Source of the DNA: Anaerosolibacter carboniphilus
Lineage (GTDB): Bacteria; Bacillota; Clostridia; Peptostreptococcales; Thermotaleaceae
Direction: 5' to 3'
NCBI RefSeq assembly: GCF_014205875.1
Contig: NZ_JACHEN010000023.1
Span: 1-64,000, forward strand
DNA length: 64,000 nucleotides
Under the pieces are notes generated by a model. It searched no databases. It was not told where the DNA came from and saw only the letters and a list, made by a program, of their open reading frames with translations. How positions within the stretch are numbered: the stretch's first letter is position 1; the number at the start of each line of letters is the position of its first letter. Below, one piece after another: positions 44,275 to 54,209 of the stretch. Both the position numbers and the translations under genes were made by a program.

Positions 44275-44443
44275 TTCACGAATCGCCTGGTATTTGGGAA
44301 TATCTATTATAGGCAACATCGTAATTACTGTCATGCTGAGTGCAGCGAAGCATCTAAAAGATTAAAAACAGATCCTTCTCGATGTTCAGGATGACAGCTG
44401 GGTTGGTATTAGTGGTCTGCGGGCGAGCACTGTTCGTCCCTAC
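44275..44443 (+). repeat. Dispersed inverted-repeat element, type 2 copy C
   Basis: The element begins GTAGGGGCGATTCACGAATC and ends GAGCACTGTTCGTCCCTAC. The interior has GTCATGCTGAG, GAAGCATCT and GATCCTTCTCGATG, followed by AGGATGACAG. It is non-coding and related to copy D at 54210-54383. The 476-bp gap between sodC and the Nif3-like gene holds nothing else beyond the sodC promoter. Confidence 0.85.
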
Positions 44444-44568
44444 TGCTTTTATTCGATCTCAATCTTATGTCGTATTTTTCTGTGAATAGTCCTATTTATG
44501 ATTGCTATTATTTTTAAAAAAATATAAAATATATATAATAAAATTTTTATGGAGAGGGCGATAGAGAA

Positions 44569-45390
44569 ATGAATACTTCTGAAATTATGAATGTTGCTTT
44601 GGAACTGGCCAACCTGGAAGAAGTACCCTTTGACTCTGGAATTTCTGTTGAAGGAGAGAATATTAAAAAGATATTGATTGGCGTGGATATGGAAACTCCA
44701 GAAATCTTACTGGCGAAAGAGCTAAATGTAGATTTGGTGATTAGCCATCATCCTCATACAGGAGAACAAGATGTATACTTCCATAAGGTATTAAACGTAC
44801 AAATTGATAAAATGATGGAATTTGGGATACCGATTAACAAAGGACAAAAACTCCTGAAGAAAAAGATTGGCCTTTTGGAAAGAGGTGGGCATGCAAGAAA
44901 TTATGACAAGGTGCGGTCTGCAGCGAAGCTTTTAAAAATGCCTTACATGAACATTCATCTGCCTGCAGATATTGTAACAGAAAGATTTGTCCAGGATCAT
45001 ATCAATGAGAAGATCAAAGACAATCCCAAGGCTACTTTAGGAGACCTGATTACATATTTGCATGAGATTTATGAATATCAGCATACGCCAGCAGGACCAG
45101 TGATTCGTGTGGGAAGTGAAAGGGACTATGCAGGAAAGGTAGCTGTGTTGATGGCTGGAGGAACCAATGGAGGGGCAGATGTTTTTAAGGCTTATTTTGA
45201 AGCAGGTGTAGGAACGATCATCTGCATGCATGTACCAGAGGACGTCAGAGAAGAAGTAGAGAAACAAAACATCGGAAATGTCATTGTGGCTGGCCACATG
45301 GCCAGCGATTCCATCGGATTGAATATATTCATTCGGGAGTTGGAGAAAAAAGGACTTGAAGTGATAAGGATGTCAGGAATTATCGAATAA
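44569..45390 (+). CDS. Nif3-like protein (NIF3/DUF34 family)
   Basis: A 273-residue protein of the Nif3 family, presumed to bind a dinuclear metal centre. The metal-site motifs are visible as LVISHHPHTGE and the C-terminal VAGHMASDSIGLN. Members are annotated as type 2 GTP cyclohydrolase I, but the real activity is unsettled. It is shorter than the 370-residue form because the inserted middle domain is missing or reduced. It is monocistronic, facing hisC. Confidence 0.75.
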   Translation: MNTSEIMNVALELANLEEVPFDSGISVEGENIKKILIGVDMETPEILLAKELNVDLVISHHPHTGEQDVYFHKVLNVQIDKMMEFGIPINKGQKLLKKKIGLLERGGHARNYDKVRSAAKLLKMPYMNIHLPADIVTERFVQDHINEKIKDNPKATLGDLITYLHEIYEYQHTPAGPVIRVGSERDYAGKVAVLMAGGTNGGADVFKAYFEAGVGTIICMHVPEDVREEVEKQNIGNVIVAGHMASDSIGLNIFIRELEKKGLEVIRMSGIIE

Positions 45391-45397
45391 AATAAGA

Positions 45398-45415
45398 GGG
45401 GAGCTTTGGCTCCCC
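45398..45415 (-). terminator. Terminator between the Nif3-like gene and hisC (mainly hisC)
   Basis: GGGGAGC/GCTCCCC, a 7-bp stem with a 4-nt loop. On the minus strand it is followed by a T-rich tail, on the plus strand by ATTTG only, so it suits hisC best but may serve both. Confidence 0.65.
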
Positions 45416-45422
45416 ATTTGCA

Positions 45423-46556
45423 TTACTTACATGTGCAACAATCGCAGCCACAAGCTGCTTCTTTTTTTGCTTCCAGCACGATGAAAACTTCTTTCAATGT
45501 ACGGATGAATAGTTGATTTTCTTCCATGGTGCCAATGGATACTCTGGCGTAGGTGTCAAACATTGGTCGAATGATGATTCCTCGTTTTTGCATTTCACTA
45601 AAAATTTCCTGGGTATCATACTGACAGTTGAAGAAAATATGATTTGCCTCAGAAGGGGCGTAGGTGATGCCCATTTCATCAAAGGCACGATAAATATACT
45701 CTTTTCCTTCTTTGTTCAGGGCATAGGCTTTTGATACGAAATCTTGATCTGACAGGGCAGCGATGGCCGCCATTTGGGCAACGCTACTTACATTAAAGGG
45801 ATTCCGAATTTTATTTAATGCAGTAATGATCTCTTCGTTGGCCATGGTATAACCAACACGAAGGGCAGCTAGGCCATAGATTTTAGAAAACGTTCTCATC
45901 ACTAGAACGTTAGGGTAACGATCGATGAGTTTATAGGCCTCCCTAGGATAATCATCTCTGGTTACGTATTCATTGTAAGCTTCATCGTAAATGACCATAA
46001 TATGACCAGGTACTTTATCTAAAAATTCGAGAAGTTTCTTTTCTCCAAACATGGTACCCGTAGGATTGTTTGGGTTACAGAGCCATATGAGCTTTGTCTT
46101 GTCGGTGATAGCCTGATAGATGCTGTCTAAATCATAAGTAAAATCTTTCAGAGGTACAACCACAGGAGTACCACCCATCATTTTTGCTGTAGAAATGTAC
46201 CGAGGAAAAGTCACGTCTGCTACAATTACCTCATCCCCATGGTTTACATAGGCTTTGGAGATCATATCTACCATTTCATCGGAACCGCCGCTAGGGAGTA
46301 TTTGAGATGGCTTTAAACCAAACTTGGCCGCTAGTGCATCTTTTAACTCTGTGCAATTTCCATCTGGATATAAACTCAAATGATCTAAGGCTTGCCGAAT
46401 AGCTTCCCCAACCTTTTCAGAATATCCTAAAGGATTCTCATTAGATGCTAGCTTTACCACATGGGTAAGTCCGTATTCTCTTTTTACATCAGCAATGGGT
46501 TTGCCAGGCCTATAAGGCTGTAGATCCATAATTTCAGGTCTATGTTGAATTGCCAT
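45423..46556 (-). CDS. hisC: Histidinol-phosphate / aromatic aminotransferase with Cys-rich tail
   Basis: A 377-residue fold-type I PLP aminotransferase. ASNENPLGYS, SGGSDEMVD, the NPNNPTGT loop, YDEAYNEY and the PLP-lysine segment MRTFSKIYGLAALRVGY are all intact. It converts histidinol phosphate to imidazole-acetol phosphate, or acts on aromatic amino acids. No other his gene is nearby, so an aromatic role is possible. GAGGAGG precedes the ATG. The last ten residues (CGCDCCTCK with five Cys) are an unusual extra tail that may bind metal. Confidence 0.88.
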   Translation of the reverse strand: MAIQHRPEIMDLQPYRPGKPIADVKREYGLTHVVKLASNENPLGYSEKVGEAIRQALDHLSLYPDGNCTELKDALAAKFGLKPSQILPSGGSDEMVDMISKAYVNHGDEVIVADVTFPRYISTAKMMGGTPVVVPLKDFTYDLDSIYQAITDKTKLIWLCNPNNPTGTMFGEKKLLEFLDKVPGHIMVIYDEAYNEYVTRDDYPREAYKLIDRYPNVLVMRTFSKIYGLAALRVGYTMANEEIITALNKIRNPFNVSSVAQMAAIAALSDQDFVSKAYALNKEGKEYIYRAFDEMGITYAPSEANHIFFNCQYDTQEIFSEMQKRGIIIRPMFDTYARVSIGTMEENQLFIRTLKEVFIVLEAKKEAACGCDCCTCK

Positions 46557-46886
46557 TTGAGGTGCCTCCTCTCAATTTACAAAAAAAATGTAAGTCATCC
46601 AAAATTATTATAACATAAAGATTTTACAGAAGGTATTACATTTTTTAAAAATATGAAAACGTTCTCCTAAAATAATTGCTTACTAATTTTACTAATCTAT
46701 GAATATGCTACCAGTGCCGTGGCATAATAATAGGAAATATATAGCAAAAGGAGAATGATTCCGTGAAAAAATTAACTTTTCCATAACAAAATATGAAATA
46801 ATAAAGGAATTTTCTGAAAAGTATAGAATAGTATAAATACTAGTTGTCTAAATATTACAACAATAATGAAGCGAGGGGGAAGCTAT
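46557..46886 (+). other. Divergent promoter gap between hisC and the EF-G-like gene
   Basis: A 330-bp AT-rich gap between divergently transcribed genes. It must hold both promoters; several A/T-rich -10-like boxes are present (for instance TTATAAT on the minus strand near 46607) but none has a convincing partner. A 7-codon ORF with AAAGGAG near 46750-46785 is most likely chance. No repeats or structured elements are seen. Confidence 0.4.
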
Positions 46887-48953
46887 ATGAAGGGATATCC
46901 AAGTGATAAAATAAGGAACGTAGCACTGATCGGTCACGGCGGCTGCGGGAAAACGATTTTAACGGAAGCGATGTTGTATACGACGAAAGTCGTTAATAGA
47001 TTGGGAAAGGTAGAGGACGGAAATACTGTATCTGACTTTGACAAAGAAGAAATCGCGAGAAAAATATCCATTAGTACATCCCTAATTCCTATTGAGTGGA
47101 AGGAACATAAGTATAATATCCTCGATACACCCGGGTATTTCGACTTCGTTGGAGAGGTAAGCAGCGCCTTGAGGGTGGCCGGCGGGGCCATCATATTGTT
47201 GGATGCATCATCAGGCATTGAGGTTGGTACGGAAAAGGTTTGGAAATATACAAGCGATCTTAAGATGCCGAAGTTCATTTTCATTAATAAAATGGATAAG
47301 GAAAATGTTAATTTTGATAAGTTATTGAATGATTTAAGAGAGACGTTTGGCAAGGCAGTGGCGCCTTTTGCAATTCCTCTAGGTGAAATGAATAATTTCA
47401 AAGGCTTTATCAATGTGGTCGATATGATCGGCAGAGAATATAACGGTAAAGAATGTGTAGACATAGCGGTTACCGATGAGATGATGAATGCGATCACCCC
47501 TATTCGGGAGATGTTAATTGAATCCGTAGCGGAGAGTGATGAGGTATTGATGGAAAAATTCTTCGGTGGAGAAGAATTTACAACCCAGGAAATCCATGAT
47601 GGTCTACGTAAAGGTGTATTGACCGGAGATATCGTGCCTGTGCTGGTAGGATCTGCGATAAATAATATAGGTATCCACACATTGCTTGATATGATCAGTG
47701 ACTATATGCCATCTCCAAAGGATATGAAGCCTTATGAAGGGATTGACGAAAAGAGTGGAAATCCAGTTGCAAGAAAGATCGATCATACAGCACCATTCTC
47801 ATCCTTTGTGTTCAAGACAGTAGTAGACCCCTTTGTAGGAAAGATCTCCTTACTAAAAGTAGTATCTGGCGAACTAAAGTCAGATATGGAAATCTTTAAT
47901 CCTGAAAAAGGCGAAGTAGAAAAAGTAGGAAATCTGTTCTTGTTAAGAGGAAAGAACCAAGTGCCTACTGACAGGGTGGTTGCAGGAGATATCGCAGCTA
48001 TTGCCAAGCTGCAATATGCATCCACAGGAGATACCCTATGTGACAAGAATCATCCCGTCAAGTATCACAAGATCGAATTCCCAGAGCCGACGTTGTTCAT
48101 GGCAGTGGAGCCTAAGGCAAAAGGGGATGAGGAAAAGATTGGCGTGGGCTTGAATCGATTAACTGAGGAAGATCCAACCTTTATGATCGTGAGAAATGCT
48201 GAAACAAAACAAACCCTCATTGGTGGGCAAGGAGATATCCATATCAATGTGATCACCAATAAGTTAAAGCATAAATTTGGTGTCGATGTGCAGCTTGCTG
48301 ACCAGAGAATACCATTTAGAGAAACCATCAAAGGAAAAGCGGATGTCCAAGGAAAACATAAGAAACAATCTGGTGGACACGGACAATATGGAGATGTAAA
48401 AATTCGTTTTGAGCCAGCAACAGAAGATTTTATATTTACAGAAGAGATTTTTGGTGGTTCTGTTCCACGACAATATATTCCTGCTGTAGAAAAGGGATTG
48501 AGAGAATGCTTGGATACAGGCGTTCTTGCAGGATATCCCGTGGTAAATCTTAAAGCGGTACTGTATGATGGTTCCTATCATGATGTGGATTCTTCTGAGA
48601 TGGCCTTTAAGATTGCTGCATCCTTAGCTTTCAAAAAGGGACTTGAAATGGCGAAGCCTATATTGTTAGAGCCTGTCATGCATGTAGAGATCGTCGTTCC
48701 TGAGGAATACATGGGTGACATTATGGGCGATATGAACAAGCGTAGAGGTAGAATTTTGGGAATGGAACCGATTGGAGATGGAACCCAGAGAGTGGTTGCG
48801 GAAGCGCCACAAGCAGAATTGTTGAAATACGCCATCGACTTACGATCCATGACCCAGGCAAGAGGCAGCTTTACCATGAAATTTGAAAGATATGATGAAA
48901 TGCCTCAGCATCTAAGCCAAAAAATAATTGAATCAGCGAAGGCTGAGAAATAA
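46887..48953 (+). CDS. Elongation factor G-like GTPase (EF-G paralogue)
   Basis: A 688-residue translational GTPase. The G motifs are GHGGCGKT, DTPGYFDF and NKMD, followed by domains II-V of the EF-G type (HKKQSGGHGQYGDV in domain IV). The P-loop and the overall divergence place it in the FusA2-like group of elongation factor G homologues found beside the housekeeping fusA, which normally lies in the str operon and is not here. The role may be ribosome recycling or stress translation; unknown. ATG 46887 follows GAGGGGGA. Confidence 0.88.
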   Translation: MKGYPSDKIRNVALIGHGGCGKTILTEAMLYTTKVVNRLGKVEDGNTVSDFDKEEIARKISISTSLIPIEWKEHKYNILDTPGYFDFVGEVSSALRVAGGAIILLDASSGIEVGTEKVWKYTSDLKMPKFIFINKMDKENVNFDKLLNDLRETFGKAVAPFAIPLGEMNNFKGFINVVDMIGREYNGKECVDIAVTDEMMNAITPIREMLIESVAESDEVLMEKFFGGEEFTTQEIHDGLRKGVLTGDIVPVLVGSAINNIGIHTLLDMISDYMPSPKDMKPYEGIDEKSGNPVARKIDHTAPFSSFVFKTVVDPFVGKISLLKVVSGELKSDMEIFNPEKGEVEKVGNLFLLRGKNQVPTDRVVAGDIAAIAKLQYASTGDTLCDKNHPVKYHKIEFPEPTLFMAVEPKAKGDEEKIGVGLNRLTEEDPTFMIVRNAETKQTLIGGQGDIHINVITNKLKHKFGVDVQLADQRIPFRETIKGKADVQGKHKKQSGGHGQYGDVKIRFEPATEDFIFTEEIFGGSVPRQYIPAVEKGLRECLDTGVLAGYPVVNLKAVLYDGSYHDVDSSEMAFKIAASLAFKKGLEMAKPILLEPVMHVEIVVPEEYMGDIMGDMNKRRGRILGMEPIGDGTQRVVAEAPQAELLKYAIDLRSMTQARGSFTMKFERYDEMPQHLSQKIIESAKAEK

Positions 48954-48962
48954 TAGAAATAT

Positions 48963-49003
48963 GAAAAAGACCTTTTTCACCTCGGAAAAGGTCTTTTTCA
49001 TTG
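48963..49003 (+). terminator. Rho-independent terminator
   Basis: A perfect 14-bp stem (48963-48976 with 48986-48999) with a 9-nt loop and a T-rich right arm. Confidence 0.9.
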
Positions 49004-49100
49004 GGCATGAACAGTGAAATACTGAAAATAGAAATGTATTGAATAATATCTAAGGGTTTACAAAAACTAAAAAAGATCAAAGAAAAGAGGAGGCTTTAGG

Positions 49101-49352
49101 ATGAGTGATCATTATATAAATTATGACAGAGAGCCAGTGGTAAATTCCCATGAAAAGTTAATAGATATTATCAAGGATATTGGACCTGAGGATGAATTGG
49201 TCATTACCATGGATGCTTTCGATGCTGATCAATCGGGCTACATTTTTGGCATTCTGGAAAGGCATGGTTTTGAAGTACTTCCCAAGGGAAGCAACGAGGG
49301 AGACAAATATCATATTGTTGCTCATCGCAAAAAGAATCATAAGCATTCCTAG
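49101..49352 (+). CDS. Small conserved-looking acidic protein of unknown function
   Basis: An 83-residue soluble protein with a strong AGAGGAGG ribosome site and its own terminator, so very likely real. It has an alternating helix-strand pattern (EKLIDIIKDIG, ELVITMDAFD, GYIFGILERHGFEVLPKG), resembling a small alpha/beta fold with a basic His/Lys tail. I recognise no family. It lies between the EF-G-like gene and the ctsR operon. Confidence 0.7.
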   Translation: MSDHYINYDREPVVNSHEKLIDIIKDIGPEDELVITMDAFDADQSGYIFGILERHGFEVLPKGSNEGDKYHIVAHRKKNHKHS

Positions 49353-49381
49353 CAGATGAAAATAAAATAGACATGGAAAAT

Positions 49382-49406
49382 AGCCAATCAGATGATTGGC
49401 TGTTTT
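49382..49406 (+). terminator. Rho-independent terminator
   Basis: AGCCAATC/GATTGGCT, an 8-bp stem with a 4-nt loop, followed by GTTTTAT. Confidence 0.75.
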
Positions 49407-49498
49407 ATTAAGTGGTAAAAATAAATAGAGAAAAATAAAAATTGAAAGCTATTTTTAGAAAATAACAAAATATGGTGAAAAAACATAGAAAATAAACC

Positions 49499-49527
49499 TT
49501 GAAATCAGTAAGTGAATTCATTAAAAT
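49499..49527 (+). promoter_or_regulatory. Sigma-A promoter of the ctsR operon
   Basis: TTGAAA (49499-49504) and TAAAAT (49522-49527) with a 17-base spacer. The CtsR box begins 13 bases after it, at the start site, where binding would block transcription. Confidence 0.7.
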
Positions 49528-49539
49528 AAAAATCAGAAA

Positions 49540-49556
49540 GGTCAAAGAAAGTCAAA
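49540..49556 (+). promoter_or_regulatory. CtsR operator (heptad direct repeat)
   Basis: GGTCAAA-GAA-AGTCAAA matches the CtsR heptad repeat (R/G)GTCAAA-NAN-(R/G)GTCAAA. It lies directly upstream of ctsR and makes the operon autoregulated, released on heat or protein stress. Confidence 0.9.
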
Positions 49557-49571
49557 AATGGAGTGTTGCCT

Positions 49572-50039
49572 ATGTCTAGACTTAGTAATATTATCGAAAT
49601 GTTTATAAAGGAACTATTAAATGATTCCAACAATCTAGCAGTAGAGATACAAAGAAATGAGTTGGCAGATTATTTTCATTGTGCACCATCTCAGATTAAC
49701 TATGTGTTAATGACCAGATTTACAGTGGACAAGGGCTATCTGATCGAGAGTAGAAGAGGTGGCGGCGGTTATATCAAAATTGTTAAGGTGAATGTAGACA
49801 AAAACCAATATTTAAGGATGTTGATGGATGAAATTGGAGATGCCATTGGCAAGATGAAGGCAGAGGGCATCATCCATCGATTAATGGAGAAGGACTTGAT
49901 TTCTGAAAGAGAGAAGCGATTGATGCTGGCAGCTATCAGTGACCGAAGTATTAATACGCCGATCAACTTAAAGGATCATATACGGGCCAACATATTGAAA
50001 AGCATGGTGGCAACGATTTTCTTAAATGGGAGGGAATAG
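49572..50039 (+). CDS. ctsR: Class III stress repressor CtsR
   Basis: A 155-residue winged-helix repressor of the clp and mcs genes. The N-terminal DNA-binding domain includes the arginine and glycine-rich wing SRRGGGGYIKI, and the C-terminal dimerisation domain follows. McsB-phosphorylated CtsR is degraded by ClpCP under stress. ATG 49572 is used rather than TTG 49563. It is first of ctsR-mcsA-mcsB-clpC. Confidence 0.97.
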   Translation: MSRLSNIIEMFIKELLNDSNNLAVEIQRNELADYFHCAPSQINYVLMTRFTVDKGYLIESRRGGGGYIKIVKVNVDKNQYLRMLMDEIGDAIGKMKAEGIIHRLMEKDLISEREKRLMLAAISDRSINTPINLKDHIRANILKSMVATIFLNGRE

Positions 50040-50040
50040 C

Positions 50041-50553
50041 ATGTTATGTGAGAACTGTAATAAAAACACAGCAACGGTCCATGTAACCAAAATATTAAAT
50101 GATAAAAAAACGGAGCTCCATTTATGTGAGCAATGTGCGAAGCAGAGTGAGGGTGTGCCCTTTGATACATCCTTCACCATCAACAATTTTCTAACAGGGC
50201 TTTTGGATTCTATCCAGGATTCACCCATCAAAGTAGATTATATTAAGACTACGAAGTGTGATCATTGTGGAATGACCTATGGGAAATTTAAGCAGTTAGG
50301 GAGACTTGGCTGTGCCCATTGTTACAATGCATTTCAGGAAAAACTTCTTCCCCTTGTAAAGCGTGTTCAGGGTGGTGAGATTCATACCGGCAAGGTTCCC
50401 AAAAGGGCTGGTGGAAGCATTCGGTTGAAAAAAGAGATTAAGCGTTTAAAAGGGGAATTAGAAAAAGCAATTCGTAGTGAAGAATTTGAAAAGGCAGCCG
50501 TCTTAAGGGACCAGATCCGAGAGACAGAAAGCCAAATCAATCAGGAAAATTAG
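50041..50553 (+). CDS. mcsA: Protein arginine kinase activator McsA
   Basis: A 170-residue zinc protein with four CxxC pairs (CENC, CEQC, CDHC, CAHC) and a C-terminal UVR domain (EEFEKAAVLRDQIRE). It activates McsB and binds ClpC. The ATG at 50041 is one base after the ctsR stop, with GGGAGGGA inside the end of ctsR. Confidence 0.95.
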   Translation: MLCENCNKNTATVHVTKILNDKKTELHLCEQCAKQSEGVPFDTSFTINNFLTGLLDSIQDSPIKVDYIKTTKCDHCGMTYGKFKQLGRLGCAHCYNAFQEKLLPLVKRVQGGEIHTGKVPKRAGGSIRLKKEIKRLKGELEKAIRSEEFEKAAVLRDQIRETESQINQEN

Positions 50554-50566
50554 GGAGGGGTGTACC

Positions 50567-51601
50567 ATGGCGAAGTGGATGGAACAGCTAGGACCTGAAA
50601 GTGATATTATTATCAGCAGTAGAATTCGACTGGCTAGAAACATAGAAGAGTTTCCTTTTCCGGTAGCACTGACAAAAAATAAAAGCAAAGAGTTGATTAA
50701 AAAGGTAAGAAATGCGATCCTAGAAGGAAATACCACCTTGAAAAATGATTTTGAGGGTTTTGAATTAGAAGAGTTGCCTCAGTTGGAAAAACAGGCATTG
50801 GTGGAGAAATACTTGATTAGCGCTGCGCTGGTGGATCAGGCAGAGAAAAGTGCTGTTTTGTTGAACAAGGATGAATCGGTAAGTATCATGATCAATGAAG
50901 AAGATCATATACGGATTCAATGCCTATTACCAGGTTTTCAATTAAATGAAGCTTGGAATACTGCAGATAAAATTGATGATGTTTTGGAGGGAAATATAAA
51001 GTATGCCTTTGATGAGGAATTAGGATATCTTACCTCCTGCCCTACCAATGTAGGTACAGGTATTCGTGCTTCTGTCATGGTACATCTGCCTGCTCTGACC
51101 ATGACAGGCTATATCAATCGAATTCTACAAGCAGCCAGTCAAATTGGTTTGGCAGTACGAGGAATTCATGGTGAAGGTACTGAGTTTACGGGAAATATAT
51201 TTCAAATTTCCAATCAACTGACTCTTGGACGGAATGAAGGAGAGATTATCGCAAACTTAAAGGATGTGACTCTCCAGATTATTCAAAAGGAAAGAGATGC
51301 AAGGAATACGCTGTTATCTAGCAACCGCATCCAGCTGGAGGACAGAATGTATAGATCCTATGGAATCTTAGTCAATGCTAGGATATTAAGCTCTCAAGAA
51401 TTTATGAAGCTTCTATCTGATCTGAGACTGGCGGTAGACATGAAGATTATCGAAGGAATTTCTCTAAATGTCATCAATCAAATGATGGTGATGGCGCAAC
51501 CAGCCTATTTACAGAAGAGTGCTGGAAAGCCTTTGAGCGTCAATGAAAGAGATATTCGCAGAGCAATGATTGTTAGAGAAAAGCTTACAAGCATGAAATA
51601 G
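50567..51601 (+). CDS. mcsB: Protein arginine kinase McsB
   Basis: A 344-residue kinase of the phosphagen-kinase fold which phosphorylates arginines in CtsR and other proteins, marking them for ClpCP. The family loops SSRIRLARN, INEEDHIRIQ, CPTNVGTGIRAS and RGIHGEGTE are present. GGGAGGGG precedes the ATG, 13 bases after mcsA. Confidence 0.96.
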   Translation: MAKWMEQLGPESDIIISSRIRLARNIEEFPFPVALTKNKSKELIKKVRNAILEGNTTLKNDFEGFELEELPQLEKQALVEKYLISAALVDQAEKSAVLLNKDESVSIMINEEDHIRIQCLLPGFQLNEAWNTADKIDDVLEGNIKYAFDEELGYLTSCPTNVGTGIRASVMVHLPALTMTGYINRILQAASQIGLAVRGIHGEGTEFTGNIFQISNQLTLGRNEGEIIANLKDVTLQIIQKERDARNTLLSSNRIQLEDRMYRSYGILVNARILSSQEFMKLLSDLRLAVDMKIIEGISLNVINQMMVMAQPAYLQKSAGKPLSVNERDIRRAMIVREKLTSMK

Positions 51602-51691
51602 AGGCGGCATGCTTTAGAAATGCTTAATAGAAATTTTGATGGAAATACTACAATGAGTGAGAATAAAGAAATATCGTTGGAGGTGTGAAAG

Positions 51692-54133
51692 ATGGCTATG
51701 TTTGGGAGATTTACAGAGAGAGCGCAAAAAGCAATTCTCCTCGCACAAGAGGAGGCGCAAAGTCTACGTCACAATTATGTAGGCACGGAGCATCTATTGC
51801 TGGGTCTACTACAAGAAGGAGAAGGCATTGCAGCAAAGGTACTCCTAAGCCTTGGAATTGGTGTAAAAGAGTTAAAAACTAGAATTGAAACCATGATTGG
51901 TACAGGAAATGAAGATAGTGCCCAACTGTTAGGCTTTACGCCAAGAACAAAAAGGGTATTTGAATTAAGCTTTTCTGAAGCTCGAGCCCTGGGGCACAAT
52001 TACATCGGTACGGAGCACCTACTATTAGGTTTGATCCGAGAAGGGGAAGGTATCGCTGCGAAACTATTGGTGGACAGCGGCGTAAGCCTTGGAAAGGCAA
52101 GAGACGAAATCATCAAGCTCCTTGGCAACTCTATTCCCAACAAGGACGTGGAGGGCAATCATTATATGGCAAACAATAAAGGAACGCCAACATTGAATGA
52201 GTATGGTAGAGATTTGACAGAGATGGCCAAGGAAGGGAAGTTAGATCCTGTCATTGGCAGGGAGAAAGAGATTGAAAGGGTTATCCAGATCCTCAGCCGT
52301 AGAACAAAAAATAATCCTTGTCTCATTGGTGAGCCTGGTGTAGGTAAAACGGCCATCGCAGAGGGATTGGCCCAAAGGATTGTGGAAGGAAATATACCCG
52401 AACTACTAAGAAATAAGCGGGTTGTCACCCTAGACCTAGCTTCTATGGTTGCAGGAGCAAAATACCGAGGAGAATTTGAAGATCGGTTGAAAAAGATCAT
52501 GGAGGAACTCAGGAAATCAGGGGATGTGATTCTCTTTATTGATGAAATGCATACAATTATTGGTGCAGGTGCTGCAGAAGGAGCCATTGATGCTTCCAAT
52601 ATTTTAAAGCCTGCCTTGGCAAGAGGAGAATTGCAGGCCATTGGTGCTACCACTTTGGATGAGTATAGAAAACATGTTGAAAAGGATCCAGCCTTAGAGA
52701 GAAGATTCCAACCCATCACTGTAGAAGAACCAACGGTGGAAGAGTCCATCCAGATTCTAAAAGGGCTGAGGGATCGATATGAAGCACATCATCGGGTAAA
52801 AATTACAGATGATGCATTAAGAGCAGCAGCAGAGTTGTCTCATCGATATATTCGGGATCGATTCTTACCGGACAAAGCAGTGGATGTAATCGATGAGGCT
52901 GCATCAAAGGTGAGACTACAAATTGTAACTCAGCCACCAGAGCTAAAAGACTTAGAGGAAAAGTTGGAAGAATTGCTAAAAGAAAAGGAAGAGGCCATCA
53001 GTGGTCAGGATTTTGAAAAAGCAGCAAAAATAAGGGATGAAGAGAAAAAAATCAAGGATGAATTGGCAAATCGAAAGAACAATTGGCGTGTAGGCCACGG
53101 GGATCAAGCAACGGTGGGAGAAGATGAAGTAGCTGCCATTGTATCGGACTGGACGGGTATTCCTGTAAATAAAATGGCTCAGGAAGAGTCAGAAAAGCTC
53201 TTAAACATTGAAAGCATTCTTCATGAGCGTGTCATCGGTCAGGAGGAAGCTGTAGAGGCTGTGTCTAAAGCAGTTCGCAGAGCAAGGGTTGGATTGAAAG
53301 ATCCAAAGCGCCCCATCGGTTCTTTTATCTTCTTAGGTCCTACTGGAGTAGGAAAAACAGAACTGTCCAAAGCGTTGGCGGAAGCCCTCTTTGGTGATGA
53401 AAATGCTATGATTCGAATCGATATGTCAGAATACATGGAGAAACATACGGTCTCAAGATTGGTTGGTTCTCCTCCAGGATATGTGGGATATGACGAAGGT
53501 GGCCAATTGACAGAAAAGATACGAAGAAAACCATATTCAGTCATCCTATTCGATGAAATTGAAAAAGCCCATCCCGATGTGTTCAATATCCTGCTGCAAA
53601 TATTGGATGATGGACGATTGACAGATGCTAAGGGTAGAATGGTAGATTTCAAAAATACTGTGGTAATCATGACATCCAATGTGGGTGCCCATACCATTAA
53701 AAAGCAAAGTACCTTAGGATTTGCAGGAAATGAAGAAAATGAAAAAAGAGATGCCTACGAAAAGATGAAAGAGAATGTGACAGGGGAGCTAAAGAGAACC
53801 TTTAGACCTGAGTTCTTGAATAGAATTGATGAGACCATTGTGTTCCACGCATTGGAGGAAGAGCATATTCAGCGGATTGTGGAATTGATGATCAAGGATT
53901 TATCTAAGCGAATGAAAGAATTGAACATTTCACTGGATGTATCCCAAGAAGCCAAGAAACTGTTGGCCGAAAAGGGTTTTGATCAGGCGTATGGAGCAAG
54001 ACCATTGAAACGTGCTATTACGAAGATGGTGGAGGATGGATTGTCAGAAGAAATGTTAAAAGGCAAGATTAGCAAGGATGATAACATTCTCGTGGATGTT
54101 GAGCATCAAGAGATTGTATTTAGGGAAAAATAA
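51692..54133 (+). CDS. clpC: ATP-dependent Clp protease ATP-binding subunit ClpC
   Basis: An 813-residue HSP100 unfoldase. It has two ClpN repeats (about 1-145), AAA-1 (Walker A GEPGVGKT near 210), a UVR-containing coiled middle domain (about 415-455), AAA-2 (GPTGVGKT near 550) and a C-terminal D2-small domain. The ClpP-docking loop is probably the segment containing LGFAGNE. It feeds arginine-phosphorylated substrates to ClpP. GGAGGTG precedes the ATG; the strong terminator shows the end of the operon here. Confidence 0.97.
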   Translation: MAMFGRFTERAQKAILLAQEEAQSLRHNYVGTEHLLLGLLQEGEGIAAKVLLSLGIGVKELKTRIETMIGTGNEDSAQLLGFTPRTKRVFELSFSEARALGHNYIGTEHLLLGLIREGEGIAAKLLVDSGVSLGKARDEIIKLLGNSIPNKDVEGNHYMANNKGTPTLNEYGRDLTEMAKEGKLDPVIGREKEIERVIQILSRRTKNNPCLIGEPGVGKTAIAEGLAQRIVEGNIPELLRNKRVVTLDLASMVAGAKYRGEFEDRLKKIMEELRKSGDVILFIDEMHTIIGAGAAEGAIDASNILKPALARGELQAIGATTLDEYRKHVEKDPALERRFQPITVEEPTVEESIQILKGLRDRYEAHHRVKITDDALRAAAELSHRYIRDRFLPDKAVDVIDEAASKVRLQIVTQPPELKDLEEKLEELLKEKEEAISGQDFEKAAKIRDEEKKIKDELANRKNNWRVGHGDQATVGEDEVAAIVSDWTGIPVNKMAQEESEKLLNIESILHERVIGQEEAVEAVSKAVRRARVGLKDPKRPIGSFIFLGPTGVGKTELSKALAEALFGDENAMIRIDMSEYMEKHTVSRLVGSPPGYVGYDEGGQLTEKIRRKPYSVILFDEIEKAHPDVFNILLQILDDGRLTDAKGRMVDFKNTVVIMTSNVGAHTIKKQSTLGFAGNEENEKRDAYEKMKENVTGELKRTFRPEFLNRIDETIVFHALEEEHIQRIVELMIKDLSKRMKELNISLDVSQEAKKLLAEKGFDQAYGARPLKRAITKMVEDGLSEEMLKGKISKDDNILVDVEHQEIVFREK

Positions 54134-54139
54134 TAAAAG

Positions 54140-54187
54140 CTCTCAGGAAGAACTCCCAATCTTGGGATTACTCCTGGGAGTTTTTTT
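54140..54187 (+). terminator. Rho-independent terminator of the ctsR-clpC operon
   Basis: A two-part hairpin: CTCTCAGGA with TCCTGGGAG outside and CCCAA with TTGGG inside, followed by seven T's. Confidence 0.85.
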
Positions 54188-54209
54188 ATATGGAGATTGA
54201 GAAATAGCT

